Below are positions 32,107-40,249 of a DNA stretch of 40,249 nt, piece after piece. The translations under genes were made by a program, and so were the position numbers. Below the pieces are notes generated by a model, which saw nothing but the letters and a program-made list of their open reading frames with translations, was not told the DNA's origin and did not search any database. Source of the DNA: Bifidobacterium aquikefiri (GTDB taxonomy: Bacteria > Actinomycetota > Actinomycetes > Actinomycetales > Bifidobacteriaceae); contig NZ_MWXA01000010.1 of NCBI RefSeq assembly GCF_002259795.1, forward strand, positions 1-40,249. Direction: 5' to 3'. Each line of letters begins with the position of its first letter. Position 1 is the stretch's first letter.

Positions 32107-34608
32107 TTATAAGTTGCGAGAGAAAACCTCTATAAGCGCTCCCAACACTGCATGCGGAAGATGCGACACCTCATCGGGATTGTTGCAATATTTTGCATCC
32201 CTTTCAATCGTCCCCAGGCTGGCAATCACATCTCGTCCCTGCTGACGAATCAGCTCATATGCCTCATCCTTGGAACGATAGAGCATCTCACTCCTGTTAA
32301 GCACTTCGTATGCGTCGTGAACAGTCGGATCATTCGCAAGTTGAACGACATTGGCGAAACCTATGGTCAAGGTGCTCGATGTCGGGCAATCCTTGATGGC
32401 AATGCTTATTGTCATCGTTTCGGCATCATAGCCTTGTTCGATTTTGTCAGCATCGATCGGATTGCCGTCTAGGGTCACCACAGCGTCGCAGTCTTCCACG
32501 CCTCTGAAAAGTATTCTCCAGTTCCTTCGTGCCGGCAAACTGTCCGTATGCCCATCGGCAGCATCAATCGTTATCGAGCAGTCACCCGACACACGATTTT
32601 CCTTGCCCCAGTGCAGCACCATGTCAGTCTTTGCCCATTGCACCCGATCCTGGGTGGCTCCGTCATCCTCCCACAACGAGAAATGACCGTCAGCGCCCGG
32701 GAACACGACCACATCCATATTCTTCGGATTTTCAGTACTGTTGATGCGCTCCTCATGCGAATCGATGTTCTGCATGGGCACGATGGCACCCGCTTTTGCG
32801 AAGACCGGCATATGCAGGATGTCACGCCAGATCTGCATACGCCGACCCGCTTCTGGAAGCGACTGATAATGACGACCATCAAAGAAGTCAAACCACTCGC
32901 CCTGTGGCAGCCAAGCATCAACCTCACCTCGGTGAGCATGCTTATCGGTCGGCTTGGTGATTGGCACGACCAGAAGCTCGCTTCCAAACATGGACTCATT
33001 GGGAACCTGATAGGCCTGACCCTGCTCAGGGTAGTTCCAGTACATCGGCTCGACCAACGGAAGATTGTCATATGCTGCTCGTCTATTCATCGAGTAGAGG
33101 TATGGCAGCAAACGCTGCCGCAGACGTAGAAAATAGCTCATGGATTCTCTGACCTCACCATGGAAATTCCATGGCTCCTTGCCGTTGAAAGGCGAATCCG
33201 AAGAATGCAGCCTGAGAATGGGTGAGAATACTCCCAACTGATACCATCGAGCTTCCAAATCCTCATCGCGATACCCGAAGATATGCCCGCCAATATCATG
33301 ACTCCACCAGCCATAGCCGATATTGCTCGCCGTTGCCGTGAAATAGGGTTGGAAGCGCAGCGACTCCCAAGTAACGAGCGTGTCACCCGAGAACCCAATT
33401 GGATAACGATGCGATCCTGGTCCTGCATACCGAGAGAAGGTGAGTGCGCGCTGACCTGTATGTGCCGAATCTAGATAATGCAGATAGTTCAGCATCCACA
33501 ACGGGTCAAGTCCCGCCATTCTGGTGATGCCACCTTGCTGCCAATCCAGCCACCAGAAGTCAACGCCCTCCTCTTCGAGAGGACGATAGACAAGGTCGAA
33601 ATAAGCTTCCATGAATTTAGGGTTGGTCAGGTCAAAATCGACCGACTTTTTCGATAATGGATCGATCCCCATATATTCAGCAACGCTCTTGTAAGCATCT
33701 TCGTATGCTCTGATCCCATCTCTGGGATGCACATTCAGTGTGGCCTTCAAACCATGTGCATGCAGAAAATCAAGGAAACTCTTCGGCTTAGGGAACAGTT
33801 CCCTGTTCCATGTGAACCCTGTCCAACCTGAGCCATATTGATGATCGATATTCACCAGATGCCAATCCATATCGATGACCGCCGTGGTGATAGGGATCTC
33901 TTCCTTCTCGAATCGTTGAACCAGACCTTCGTATTCCTTCTCGTCATAGCGATGGTACCTGCTCCACCAATTGCCGAGTGCAAAGCGTGGAAGCAGAGGG
34001 GTTGAACCCGTGAGCTTGTAATAATCCTGAATGGCATCCTTGTAACGGTGACCGTAACCGAAGAAGTAGAGATCGATAACGCCGTCCTGCCTCGGCTTCA
34101 CCCAGGTTCCGAAGGGATTTTTCGAGTCCTCCGTCAGCACCATGGATCCGGAATCGTCAAGAACCGACCAACCGTTTCTTGAGAGAATGCCCTCATCAAG
34201 CTCAACCGCTCCGTCGGCGCCATCAAGCGTGCGCACAGTTCCCTTGAGATTCTGTGTGGATGGCACACCGTAATACCAACTGTTGTCTGATGAATCCACA
34301 TCCTTGACCGTTACGGACAAACCGCCTGATGTGAATTGCTGCCGGTTATAGACCAGATGCAGATTCGCAGTCTCGATGTTGAGATATCCATCCTGATCCT
34401 CGACCTGGAACTGTACATCCGAGAAATCACGATTCATCACTACCTGCGTCGGGCGGTCCCGAAAAACGCCTGATGGATTCCATTCGATCCGCAGTAATCG
34501 TGAGGTGAGAACTGTTATTCTCCAGTGATCACCCTGCACGATCGAATCAGAGGATGGTTCTGGTCTGCTGTGCTGGGCAGCGAGAGAGAACAACTGTGCA
34601 TCAACCAT
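32107..34608 (-). CDS. Glycoside hydrolase family 31 enzyme
   Basis: An 833-residue protein. An N-terminal beta-sandwich (to about residue 190) is followed by a TIM barrel with LPRFALGNWWSRYHRY, TTAVIDMDWH, and nucleophile region DFWWLDWQQGG (Asp355). The acid/base is probably Asp409 in GFSGDT. The C-terminal beta domains contain FAKAGAIVP and FFDGRHY. GH31 covers alpha-glucosidases, alpha-xylosidases, alpha-galactosidases and others. The 'WWLDWQQGG' nucleophile loop differs from the usual GxWxDMNE of alpha-glucosidases, so specificity is open. AAGGAG lies 11 bp upstream of the ATG. No signal peptide is seen, so it acts on imported oligosaccharides. Confidence 0.9.
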   Translation of the reverse strand: MVDAQLFSLAAQHSRPEPSSDSIVQGDHWRITVLTSRLLRIEWNPSGVFRDRPTQVVMNRDFSDVQFQVEDQDGYLNIETANLHLVYNRQQFTSGGLSVTVKDVDSSDNSWYYGVPSTQNLKGTVRTLDGADGAVELDEGILSRNGWSVLDDSGSMVLTEDSKNPFGTWVKPRQDGVIDLYFFGYGHRYKDAIQDYYKLTGSTPLLPRFALGNWWSRYHRYDEKEYEGLVQRFEKEEIPITTAVIDMDWHLVNIDHQYGSGWTGFTWNRELFPKPKSFLDFLHAHGLKATLNVHPRDGIRAYEDAYKSVAEYMGIDPLSKKSVDFDLTNPKFMEAYFDLVYRPLEEEGVDFWWLDWQQGGITRMAGLDPLWMLNYLHYLDSAHTGQRALTFSRYAGPGSHRYPIGFSGDTLVTWESLRFQPYFTATASNIGYGWWSHDIGGHIFGYRDEDLEARWYQLGVFSPILRLHSSDSPFNGKEPWNFHGEVRESMSYFLRLRQRLLPYLYSMNRRAAYDNLPLVEPMYWNYPEQGQAYQVPNESMFGSELLVVPITKPTDKHAHRGEVDAWLPQGEWFDFFDGRHYQSLPEAGRRMQIWRDILHMPVFAKAGAIVPMQNIDSHEERINSTENPKNMDVVVFPGADGHFSLWEDDGATQDRVQWAKTDMVLHWGKENRVSGDCSITIDAADGHTDSLPARRNWRILFRGVEDCDAVVTLDGNPIDADKIEQGYDAETMTISIAIKDCPTSSTLTIGFANVVQLANDPTVHDAYEVLNRSEMLYRSKDEAYELIRQQGRDVIASLGTIERDAKYCNNPDEVSHLPHAVLGALIEVFSRNL

Positions 34609-35123
34609 GAATGTGCTTCTCCTTGTGAAGTGTAAATGTGTTCACGCAATACGTAGTTTTTGTAGCGTTGAATGGCCACACCTTGCAGTGCTCCCCACAC
34701 CCTTCAACGTTGAAAATAATGATATCTGCAGTGTGATATCAGCCCTTAACTACATCAGCGATAGTACCCTGAATAATCTATTTCGTGCATCTGACAAAAA
34801 TGATGGAAGGAACGAAAGATGGCACTCTTGAAACACTATGATTGACATCAGTCATCTGTGCATTTCTTTTTTGACTGCGTTGCGATTCCCCGCGTTGAAA
34901 ATCGTTTTCTGCGAATCGATAGAAGTAAGCAGTCATACCAATGTTTAACTTTGCTGACCCTTTGAAATGAAGCGCGATTACGTCTCATCCTGTTCAGAAG
35001 ACCTTGGATTCTGAAGTTTTCACCAGCGTTGACATACAGAGACAACATTGAACATTCTTCGTTCTCAGAAAAATAATATGACACACACCTTTATTTTCAT
35101 GAAAGCTTGGCACAATGTAATGA
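34609..35123. promoter_or_regulatory. 515-bp divergent intergenic region (GH31 / nitroreductase) with palindromes
   Basis: TTCAACGTTGAA (34703-34714) is a perfect 12-bp palindrome with central CG. TGATATC (34720-34726) and GATATCA (34735-34741) form an 8-bp-spaced inverted repeat beside it. A further GCGTTGAA occurs near 34664 and 34891. They lie about 95-130 bp upstream of the GH31 start and could be sites of a regulator other than the one at the importer modules. A TTGACA at about 35030 could belong to the nitroreductase promoter. No gene is supported in this stretch. Confidence 0.45.
34703..34714. promoter_or_regulatory. 12-bp palindrome upstream of the GH31 gene
   Basis: TTCAACGTTGAA is self-complementary and has the AACGTT centre frequent in LacI-type operators. 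Its sequence differs from the TGTCAAACGC type at the importer promoters. Confidence 0.5.
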
Positions 35124-36026
35124 ATGAAAGCAACAAACTATTCATCCTCATCGTCCGAAGAAACTCAAACGCTCTCTTCCAGCAGATCGGAAGTCTCCGA
35201 CCCCCTGCAAAGAGAGGCACCTGAACATAACAGTCACACCGTTGGCAACAACGACACCATCGCTACGCTGCTCAATCGCAGGTCAATCCGTCGTTTTGAG
35301 CCAAAACCAATATCCAAGGAAACGTCAGATCTACTCGAGCGAGTCGCACAGCGTGCCGCGAGCAGCAACTTTCTGAATGCCTGGTCCGCTTTGAGAATCA
35401 CCGATCCCGCCATTAAGCTGGAGTTGTCCGACATCGGTAACCAGAGCTACATCGCCGAAGCTCCCCTGCTATATGTATTCATCCTCGACCAGCGCCGCAA
35501 TGCGACAATTGCAGCCAAACAAGGTATCGACATCACGTCTGAAGACTTGGCCCTCAAGACCAGCTACCGCTTTATTCAGGCTCAGAACGATGCTGTTCTT
35601 GCACTTCACGCGATGGAGACTGCGGCTGAGTCTTTGGGACTTGGCTGCGTGATTCTTGGCTCTATCCTGAACGATCTCAATAGACTCATCACCATCCTGC
35701 ACCTGCCAGAATTCACCTTCCCCGTACTCGGTCTTGCGATTGGTGAACCGGCACAGAAGCCGGCTTTGAAGCCGCGCATGCAACAATCCATGCAGTTCTT
35801 CGAAAATCAATACCCAACTGATTTTGATGATGATGAGTTTGCCCAATCACTCAAGAACTTTGATAATATTCTGCACCAATACTATGATTTGCGTCATGCT
35901 GACCGCCCAGTCGAGGCGTTCAGCTCTCAAATCGCGAAAAACGCATCAGCTAAGCCATCTAAGCTGAACGATATCGTCAGATTTGCCCCGAAACAGGGAT
36001 TCGACATCACTTCGGAAGTTAAGTAA
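35124..36026 (+). CDS. Nitroreductase family FMN-dependent oxidoreductase (NfsA/Frp-like)
   Basis: A 300-residue protein. LLNRRSIRRFEPKPIS (residues about 49-64) is the FMN phosphate site. The second flavin motif GLGCVILGSILND and the C-terminal LPVLGLAIGEP-like stretch (FPVLGLAIGEPAQKPALKPR) identify the NfsA/Frp group. An about 40-residue Ser/Thr-rich N-terminal tail precedes the fold and may be disordered. It uses NAD(P)H to reduce nitro-compounds or quinones, or may be an azo or flavin reductase. The ATG at 35124 lacks a clear ribosome-binding site, so the start is uncertain. The stop codon abuts a foldback element. Confidence 0.85.
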   Translation: MKATNYSSSSSEETQTLSSSRSEVSDPLQREAPEHNSHTVGNNDTIATLLNRRSIRRFEPKPISKETSDLLERVAQRAASSNFLNAWSALRITDPAIKLELSDIGNQSYIAEAPLLYVFILDQRRNATIAAKQGIDITSEDLALKTSYRFIQAQNDAVLALHAMETAAESLGLGCVILGSILNDLNRLITILHLPEFTFPVLGLAIGEPAQKPALKPRMQQSMQFFENQYPTDFDDDEFAQSLKNFDNILHQYYDLRHADRPVEAFSSQIAKNASAKPSKLNDIVRFAPKQGFDITSEVK

Positions 36027-36027
36027 C

Positions 36028-36130
36028 GAGTTTTGTTGCCTTTTCAACGTGCAAAGACCTCACAACGTTGAAAACATGACGCGTGAAAGCCAATTCTTGG
36101 CGTTTATGCCCCGCAATTGCCACAAAACTC
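36028..36130. repeat. Foldback element, copy 3
   Basis: Left core GAGTTTTGTTGCCTTT (36028-36043) and right core AATTGCCACAAAACTC (36115-36130) are imperfect inverted repeats spanning 103 bp. Inside, TTTTCAACGT (36041-36050) pairs perfectly with ACGTTGAAAA (36065-36074). It lies exactly between two convergent stop codons (TAA 36024-36026 plus strand; TAA 36134-36136 minus strand). Its right 41 bp match copy 2 at 35 of 41. Confidence 0.85.
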
Positions 36131-36133
36131 GAG

Positions 36134-36382
36134 TTACCACCGCGGTTTATAGCCTCGTTTGCGGGAACGGGGCTTTCGTGAGCGCTCAATGCTGTAATGT
36201 GGCAGCGTTGTCGCTGGATCTCGACTTGTCAGATGCCATGTTCGACAATATTCGCATTGATATACCCATAATCTCACCCCGCGGCTGACGAAGCTTTCGT
36301 CAGCCGCTCGCTCTGCCATGGCTTTATCGTGATACATGATCTTCGACGTGGTCTGGCATCGTTGTGGAGTGAAAAAGTGCAT
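36134..36382 (-). CDS. Small conserved-type protein with Y-x-C-x2-C-x2-WHLTS motif
   Basis: An 82-residue basic protein. The centre reads LWVYQCEYCRTWHLTSRDP: a C-x2-C pair followed by WHLT, a pattern I associate with short actinobacterial proteins of unknown function, possibly metal-binding. A helix-like A-rich stretch (DKAMAERAADESF) comes before and a strongly basic tail (SRKPRSRKRGYKPRW) after, suggesting nucleic-acid binding. The start is unsure: ATG 36382 or ATG 36337. It lies 26 bp after the aldo/keto reductase gene, so it may be on the same transcript. Confidence 0.7.
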   Translation of the reverse strand: MHFFTPQRCQTTSKIMYHDKAMAERAADESFVSRGVRLWVYQCEYCRTWHLTSRDPATTLPHYSIERSRKPRSRKRGYKPRW

Positions 36383-36408
36383 ACCGCTATCGTAGGTCGG
36401 AGCTCCTA

Positions 36409-37344
36409 TTACGGCAGGTCGTTGCCAGCGGATACATACAGGTCATACCATTCCTGCCGCGTCAGCTCAACATCGGCACCTGCAATCATCTTGGTCAAAC
36501 GAGCCGGTGTCATTGAGCCGAGAAGCACCTGCATATTCGCTGGATGGCGTAGAATCCAGGCCACAGCAATGGCACTGATATCAACGCCATATTTGTCTGC
36601 CAGCTCTTCAAGCTTCTTATTGAGTTCGGGGAACTTCGGACTGCCAAGGAACACGCCCTCAAAGAATCCGTATTGGAAAGGACTCCATGCCTGAATGGTC
36701 ATCTTGTGAAGACGAGAATACGAGATAAGTCCACCATCGTGGTCCACACTCGCAGGATCGCCCATATTGACGTGCATCTCTTGTTGCACCATGCCCGTGT
36801 GCCCAAGCCCAAACTGCAGCTGGTTGACCTCGAGTTTCTCATCGAGCGCGCTCTGCAAAAGATCAATCTGACCAGGATTGACATTGCTCACGCCAAAGTG
36901 GTGCACCTTGCCCGCATTACGCAAAGTTTGGAAAGCATCTGCCAGATCATCAAGATCGACCAGAGTGTCTGGCCTGTGTAGCAGGGCAAAGTCAACATAA
37001 TCTACCTGCAGATTCTCCAGTTCCTTGTCCAAGGCTGAAACGAGATGCTTCTTGGAGAAGTCGTATCCTGTAATGCTGCCCTCATCATTTCGAGAAATGC
37101 CGAACTTGGTCTCTAAAACAACATCCGTCCGCTTCACTCCAAGATTGTCGAGAGCGCGGCCAAACCTGCGTGAACTCTCGCCGCCTGCATACACGTCAGC
37201 GGTGTCGAAGAAGTTGATGCCGCCATCCAATGCCGTTTTCACGACCTCATCGGCCTCATCCTGAGACTTATCCGCGATTCTCATGACACCAAGGGCCGTG
37301 CGCGAAGCGTGGACGCCTGTCGTGCCAATATTCAAAAACTTCAT
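36409..37344 (-). CDS. Aldo/keto reductase
   Basis: A 311-residue TIM-barrel oxidoreductase. Family residues are present: FFDTADVYAGGESS (Asp and catalytic Tyr), ETKFGISR (Lys) and FALLHRPDT (His), followed by FGVSNVNPGQ and the C-terminal AWILRHPANMQVLLGSM and NADP-binding loop. It resembles the YdhF-like subfamily that reduces carbonyl groups with NADPH; the substrate is unknown. GAGGAGGAAC directly precedes the ATG, an ideal ribosome-binding site. Upstream is the asparagine synthetase gene on the same strand, 187 bp away with a small hairpin. Confidence 0.9.
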   Translation of the reverse strand: MKFLNIGTTGVHASRTALGVMRIADKSQDEADEVVKTALDGGINFFDTADVYAGGESSRRFGRALDNLGVKRTDVVLETKFGISRNDEGSITGYDFSKKHLVSALDKELENLQVDYVDFALLHRPDTLVDLDDLADAFQTLRNAGKVHHFGVSNVNPGQIDLLQSALDEKLEVNQLQFGLGHTGMVQQEMHVNMGDPASVDHDGGLISYSRLHKMTIQAWSPFQYGFFEGVFLGSPKFPELNKKLEELADKYGVDISAIAVAWILRHPANMQVLLGSMTPARLTKMIAGADVELTRQEWYDLYVSAGNDLP

Positions 37345-37505
37345 TGTTCCTCCTCTGGATCAAAGCACTGTTTGGCTCTTACTCGATTTAACCTTATCGA
37401 TTGGTCTCCCGATACAACATCATCAGTATGAAACTATTCAATTAGCTAAATTGATCACAGAGATGTTATCTGCGGTCCATACCCAAAACTTCCAACAGCC
37501 GCATA

Positions 37506-37521
37506 TTGAGTCAACACTCAA
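37506..37521. terminator. Small hairpin after asnB
   Basis: TTGAGT-CAAC-ACTCAA, 6-bp perfect stem. It starts 11 bp downstream of the asnB stop. The spacer is 4 bp, not 7, so it is not a HAIR site. Weak for a terminator. Confidence 0.35.
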
Positions 37522-37531
37522 CAGCCTTCGT

Positions 37532-39436
37532 TCACTTCGTATTCTTTGTATTATCGGTAGACACCAGCTCGGGTTTCTTACCATCGTGAATGAAAAAGAC
37601 ATCGTACCAAGTCAAGAATGTAAAGATCGTCCATATTTTGCGTCGTCCATCAATATGGCCCTTGTAATTCTCATCCAATAGCTTAAGAAGCGCTGTCTGA
37701 TCAAAGAACTGAGATACGTATGGCTGTTCGAAGGTGGAGCGAACTATTGCATAGAATTTCTTATCACGTAACCAATCCCTTATAGGAACTGGAAATCCCA
37801 ATTTTTTCCGATGTGAAGACACGTGAGGAAGATGTCTGGCAGCCGCTTGTCGGAACGCAAATTTTGTGTGTTCGTTGGCAATGAGATACCGCGTTGGCAC
37901 ACGACCTGCAACTTTCATGAGTTCTTTATCCAGAAAAGGCACCCGCAATTCCAGTGAATGCGCCATTGTCATCTTGTCTGCTTTCAAGAGAATATCGCCT
38001 GGCATCCATTGGTGTATATCAAGATATTGCTTCTTTTTGAGTTCTGATATTCCAGAGCCCCTCACTTGTTCGTAACTTTGATCGACGATCTCTTGCACGC
38101 TGGGCGCATCACGGAAGTCCGCCTGTAGCAGGGACTCAGCCTCTGCTTCATCAAAGATCTTTGCCTGTCCGATGAAGCATCGCTCGGCTGGCGCTAGATT
38201 TGCATACATGTGCTTTGAACCAGGGAAACTTCTGCCTCTTACCATATCCGCTATTCGATGGCGAAGCTTTTTTGGTAGTCTTTGCAATAGCCTGGTGGTG
38301 CGCATGATGAATTTCGTTTTGGTGTGAACGCCGTAATCGATGTATCCCGCAAACAGTTCATCAGCGCCTTCGCCGCTCAGAACGACACGTAAGTCCCGAG
38401 AAGCTAGCTCGGAGAGAAAGAACAACGGGACACATGATGGATTGGAATCAGGCTCATCGAGGTGCCACAGAATCTGAGGAAAGTACCTGAATGCCTTGTC
38501 ACCATCAATACTCTCGGACACATTATTGAGTTTCAAAGATTGCGCAAGTTCCCTTGCCTGAACCGATTCGTCGAATCTCCCACCGCTAAAACCAATCGAA
38601 TATGTATGCTCGGGTCGTGTAACGGCCGCAACATAACTTGAATCCACGCCACTCGAAAGGAAAGAACCGACCTCTACATCAGCAATCTTCTGCGCCTGCA
38701 CCGAATCCAGTACTGCGGAATCAATTTCTTCTACGGTCTGTTCAAGAGTTTGCTGCGTTTCGATAAATTCTGAGTCATAATATCGGCTGATTTCCATATT
38801 GCCATCAACATAGGTAAAGTAATGGCCTTCTTTGAGTTTGAACACACCTTTGAAAAAGGTCTCTTCAATTGCTGGATATTGGAAAGTCAAATATGGCCTG
38901 AGTGCTTGGGGATTCAGCTCTTTCACGAATTGTGGATGTTGCAGCATGCTTTTAATTTCTGACGCATACATAAATACGCCATTCCCATGAGCATAGTAGA
39001 AGGGTTTAATTCCGAAGGGATCTCTCGCCCCAAAGAGTGCATGTGCCTTGGTATCCCAAATGACGAAAGCGAACATGCCGCGAATCCGATGTAAAACCTC
39101 TGCACCCCATTGCTCATACCCATGGAGTACAACCTCCGTATCGGAATGTGTGGTGAAGGTATGTCCAAGCCCAATAAGCTGATCTCTTAAGGGTCGGTAA
39201 TTATACATTTCACCATTGAAGGTTATTGCAAGAGAATCATCCTCGTTAAAAATCGGCTGATTTCCACCATCCAGATCGATGATACCTAATCTGCGAAAAC
39301 CAAGAGCGGCATGTCCATCCGTGAAAACCCCAGCTGAATCAGGACCGCGATGAGCTATGACATCTGTCATGTCCGTAACAATCTTTCGCTGAGAGTCGGA
39401 ATCCAAATCTTGAATAAATCCTGCGATACCACACAT
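37532..39436 (-). CDS. asnB: Asparagine synthetase (glutamine-hydrolysing)
   Basis: A 634-residue enzyme. The N-terminal class II glutaminase begins MCGIAGF with catalytic Cys2, followed by RGPDSAG, FNGEMYNY and SDTEVVLHGYEQWG. The synthetase domain has the PP-loop FLSSGVDSSYVAAV (residues about 259-272) and LSGEGADELFAGY. It makes asparagine from aspartate and glutamine with ATP in the cytoplasm. The start ATG 39436 is fixed by the need for Cys2 and by GAGGAAAAGT upstream; a frame to 39469 would hide the cysteine. Length is usual for the long AsnB type. Related amidotransferases modify other substrates, but the context gives no reason for that. Confidence 0.92.
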   Translation of the reverse strand: MCGIAGFIQDLDSDSQRKIVTDMTDVIAHRGPDSAGVFTDGHAALGFRRLGIIDLDGGNQPIFNEDDSLAITFNGEMYNYRPLRDQLIGLGHTFTTHSDTEVVLHGYEQWGAEVLHRIRGMFAFVIWDTKAHALFGARDPFGIKPFYYAHGNGVFMYASEIKSMLQHPQFVKELNPQALRPYLTFQYPAIEETFFKGVFKLKEGHYFTYVDGNMEISRYYDSEFIETQQTLEQTVEEIDSAVLDSVQAQKIADVEVGSFLSSGVDSSYVAAVTRPEHTYSIGFSGGRFDESVQARELAQSLKLNNVSESIDGDKAFRYFPQILWHLDEPDSNPSCVPLFFLSELASRDLRVVLSGEGADELFAGYIDYGVHTKTKFIMRTTRLLQRLPKKLRHRIADMVRGRSFPGSKHMYANLAPAERCFIGQAKIFDEAEAESLLQADFRDAPSVQEIVDQSYEQVRGSGISELKKKQYLDIHQWMPGDILLKADKMTMAHSLELRVPFLDKELMKVAGRVPTRYLIANEHTKFAFRQAAARHLPHVSSHRKKLGFPVPIRDWLRDKKFYAIVRSTFEQPYVSQFFDQTALLKLLDENYKGHIDGRRKIWTIFTFLTWYDVFFIHDGKKPELVSTDNTKNTK

Positions 39437-39693
39437 ACTTTTCCTCATTCGCCATATCGTAAAAATCAAAACCTACTGCTGTACAAGTTGGTGCTCATAT
39501 GCAGTTAAGAATCTATATTGTACATGTTGTATATCTTACGGATAATAACATAATACTTGTGGATGGCGGTATCAACGCCGAGGAACACAGATTCGGCATC
39601 AGAAAAATAGAGCGGGAAAAACAGACACACCACAAAGACCCACGTTTTGCCTATTCACTCTCATTGGTGCTGTGGTTGTGTGTGGGTGTGGTT
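39437..39693. other. Intergenic region between asnB and the rRNA terminator
   Basis: No gene is supported here. A frame at 39499-39741 runs into the rRNA terminator and has no ribosome-binding site. It must contain the asnB promoter, but I see no convincing boxes. Confidence 0.5.
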
Positions 39694-39727
39694 GAACCCT
39701 GGGGAGCTGTGCTCGAACCCAGGGTTC
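39694..39727 (-). terminator. Candidate terminator of the rRNA operon
   Basis: GAACCCTGGG (39694-39703) pairs perfectly with CCCAGGGTTC (39718-39727), a 10-bp stem with a 14-nt loop. It lies 13 bp after the 3' end of 5S rRNA. No T-run follows. Confidence 0.6.
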
Positions 39728-39739
39728 TGTATCGTGTAT

Positions 39740-39857
39740 AGCGGCAACGTGCTACTCTCCCACACCCTAACGAGTGCAGTACCATCGCCGTGCTAGGTCT
39801 TAGCTTCCAGGTTCGGAATGGAACTGGGCGTTTCCCCTAGGCTATGGTCACCGCAAA
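39740..39857 (-). rRNA. rrf: 5S ribosomal RNA
   Basis: Read on the minus strand, it starts TTTGCGGTGACCATAGCC and continues with the standard GGGAAACGCCCAGTTCCATT loop, then CCGAACCTGGAAGCTAAGAC and GGTACTGCACT, ending GTGGGAGAGTAGCACGTTGC. Length about 118, as for actinobacterial 5S. The ends are set by the pairing of the two termini and may be off by a few bases. It is the last gene of the rRNA operon. Confidence 0.95.
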
Positions 39858-40024
39858 TCTTCAATTATCACACACACGCTCGTGTGCATGGCTTGTGGTT
39901 GCTTGGGAACCGGATGGTGGACGCTTAACTATTTCATATGATCGCTTACAGTCAACAAGTGCTCCTTGCTGCTAGATGCTTCACTAGAAGGACTTGCATA
40001 TCCACTCACCATGAAAGATAAGTG

Positions 40025-40249
<225 letters not shown>

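Noticed and set aside
37506-37521. HAIR-like site TTGAGT/ACTCAA after asnB
   Set aside because: The spacer is 4 bp rather than 7, the flanking C and G are missing, and it lies downstream of a gene.

Overview
The window looks like chromosome of a member of the Bifidobacteriaceae (Actinomycetota). The evidence is a dnaK-grpE-dnaJ-hspR heat-shock operon with a HAIR operator (an actinobacterial signature), a DUF4235 protein, and importer/LacI/glucosidase clusters of the kind common in bifidobacteria. Base composition is moderate (by eye near 50% GC), low for the genus Bifidobacterium, so a low-GC Bifidobacterium or a scardovial relative is possible. Genus and species cannot be fixed from this window.

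Layout. 1-528: 3' part of an IS256-type element. 957-3720: a secreted right-handed beta-helix protein, then a small NAD(P)-dependent dehydrogenase. 3969-7839 (minus): a membrane-anchored hypothetical protein, a peptidase E-like serine peptidase and a UvrA2-like ABC ATPase. 8320-10133 (plus): an aldehyde dehydrogenase and a small LEA-like helical protein. 10356-13114: a possible Cys-rich miniprotein, a HAD phosphatase and a DEAD-box RNA helicase with a long leader. 13557-17985 (minus): the heat-shock operon, transcribed dnaK to hspR. 18253-34608: a 16-kb sugar-uptake and alpha-glucoside island. 35124-39436: nitroreductase, a C-x2-C miniprotein, an aldo/keto reductase and asparagine synthetase. 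39740-40249 (minus): 5S rRNA and the 3' end of 23S rRNA.

The sugar island holds two paralogous ABC import modules. Each has a MalF-type and a MalG-type permease transcribed leftward and a lipoprotein binding protein transcribed rightward, with a LacI-family regulator nearby. Module 1 also has a YesL/DUF624 membrane protein. Module 2 has a GH13 alpha-glucosidase, and a GH31 glycosidase lies beyond it. No import ATPase is encoded, so a shared MsmK-type ATPase elsewhere is presumed. Both divergent intergenic regions carry the same arrangement: an operator-like site overlapping a perfect TTGACA -35 box facing the permeases, and a second site about 153 bp away in front of the binding-protein gene. 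The two LacI proteins have nearly identical recognition helices, so they probably share operators.

The most unusual structure is a dispersed family of fixed-length foldback elements. Three clear copies (core 103, 104 and 103 bp) lie directly downstream of genes at 3779-3881, 13401-13504 and 36028-36130. A fourth, diverged candidate at 7941-8043 is also exactly 103 bp and keeps pairing arms although the arm sequence has changed. No ORF lies inside them and no clear target duplication is visible. They look like a MITE/RUP-like or 3'-end RNA structural family that I do not recognise.
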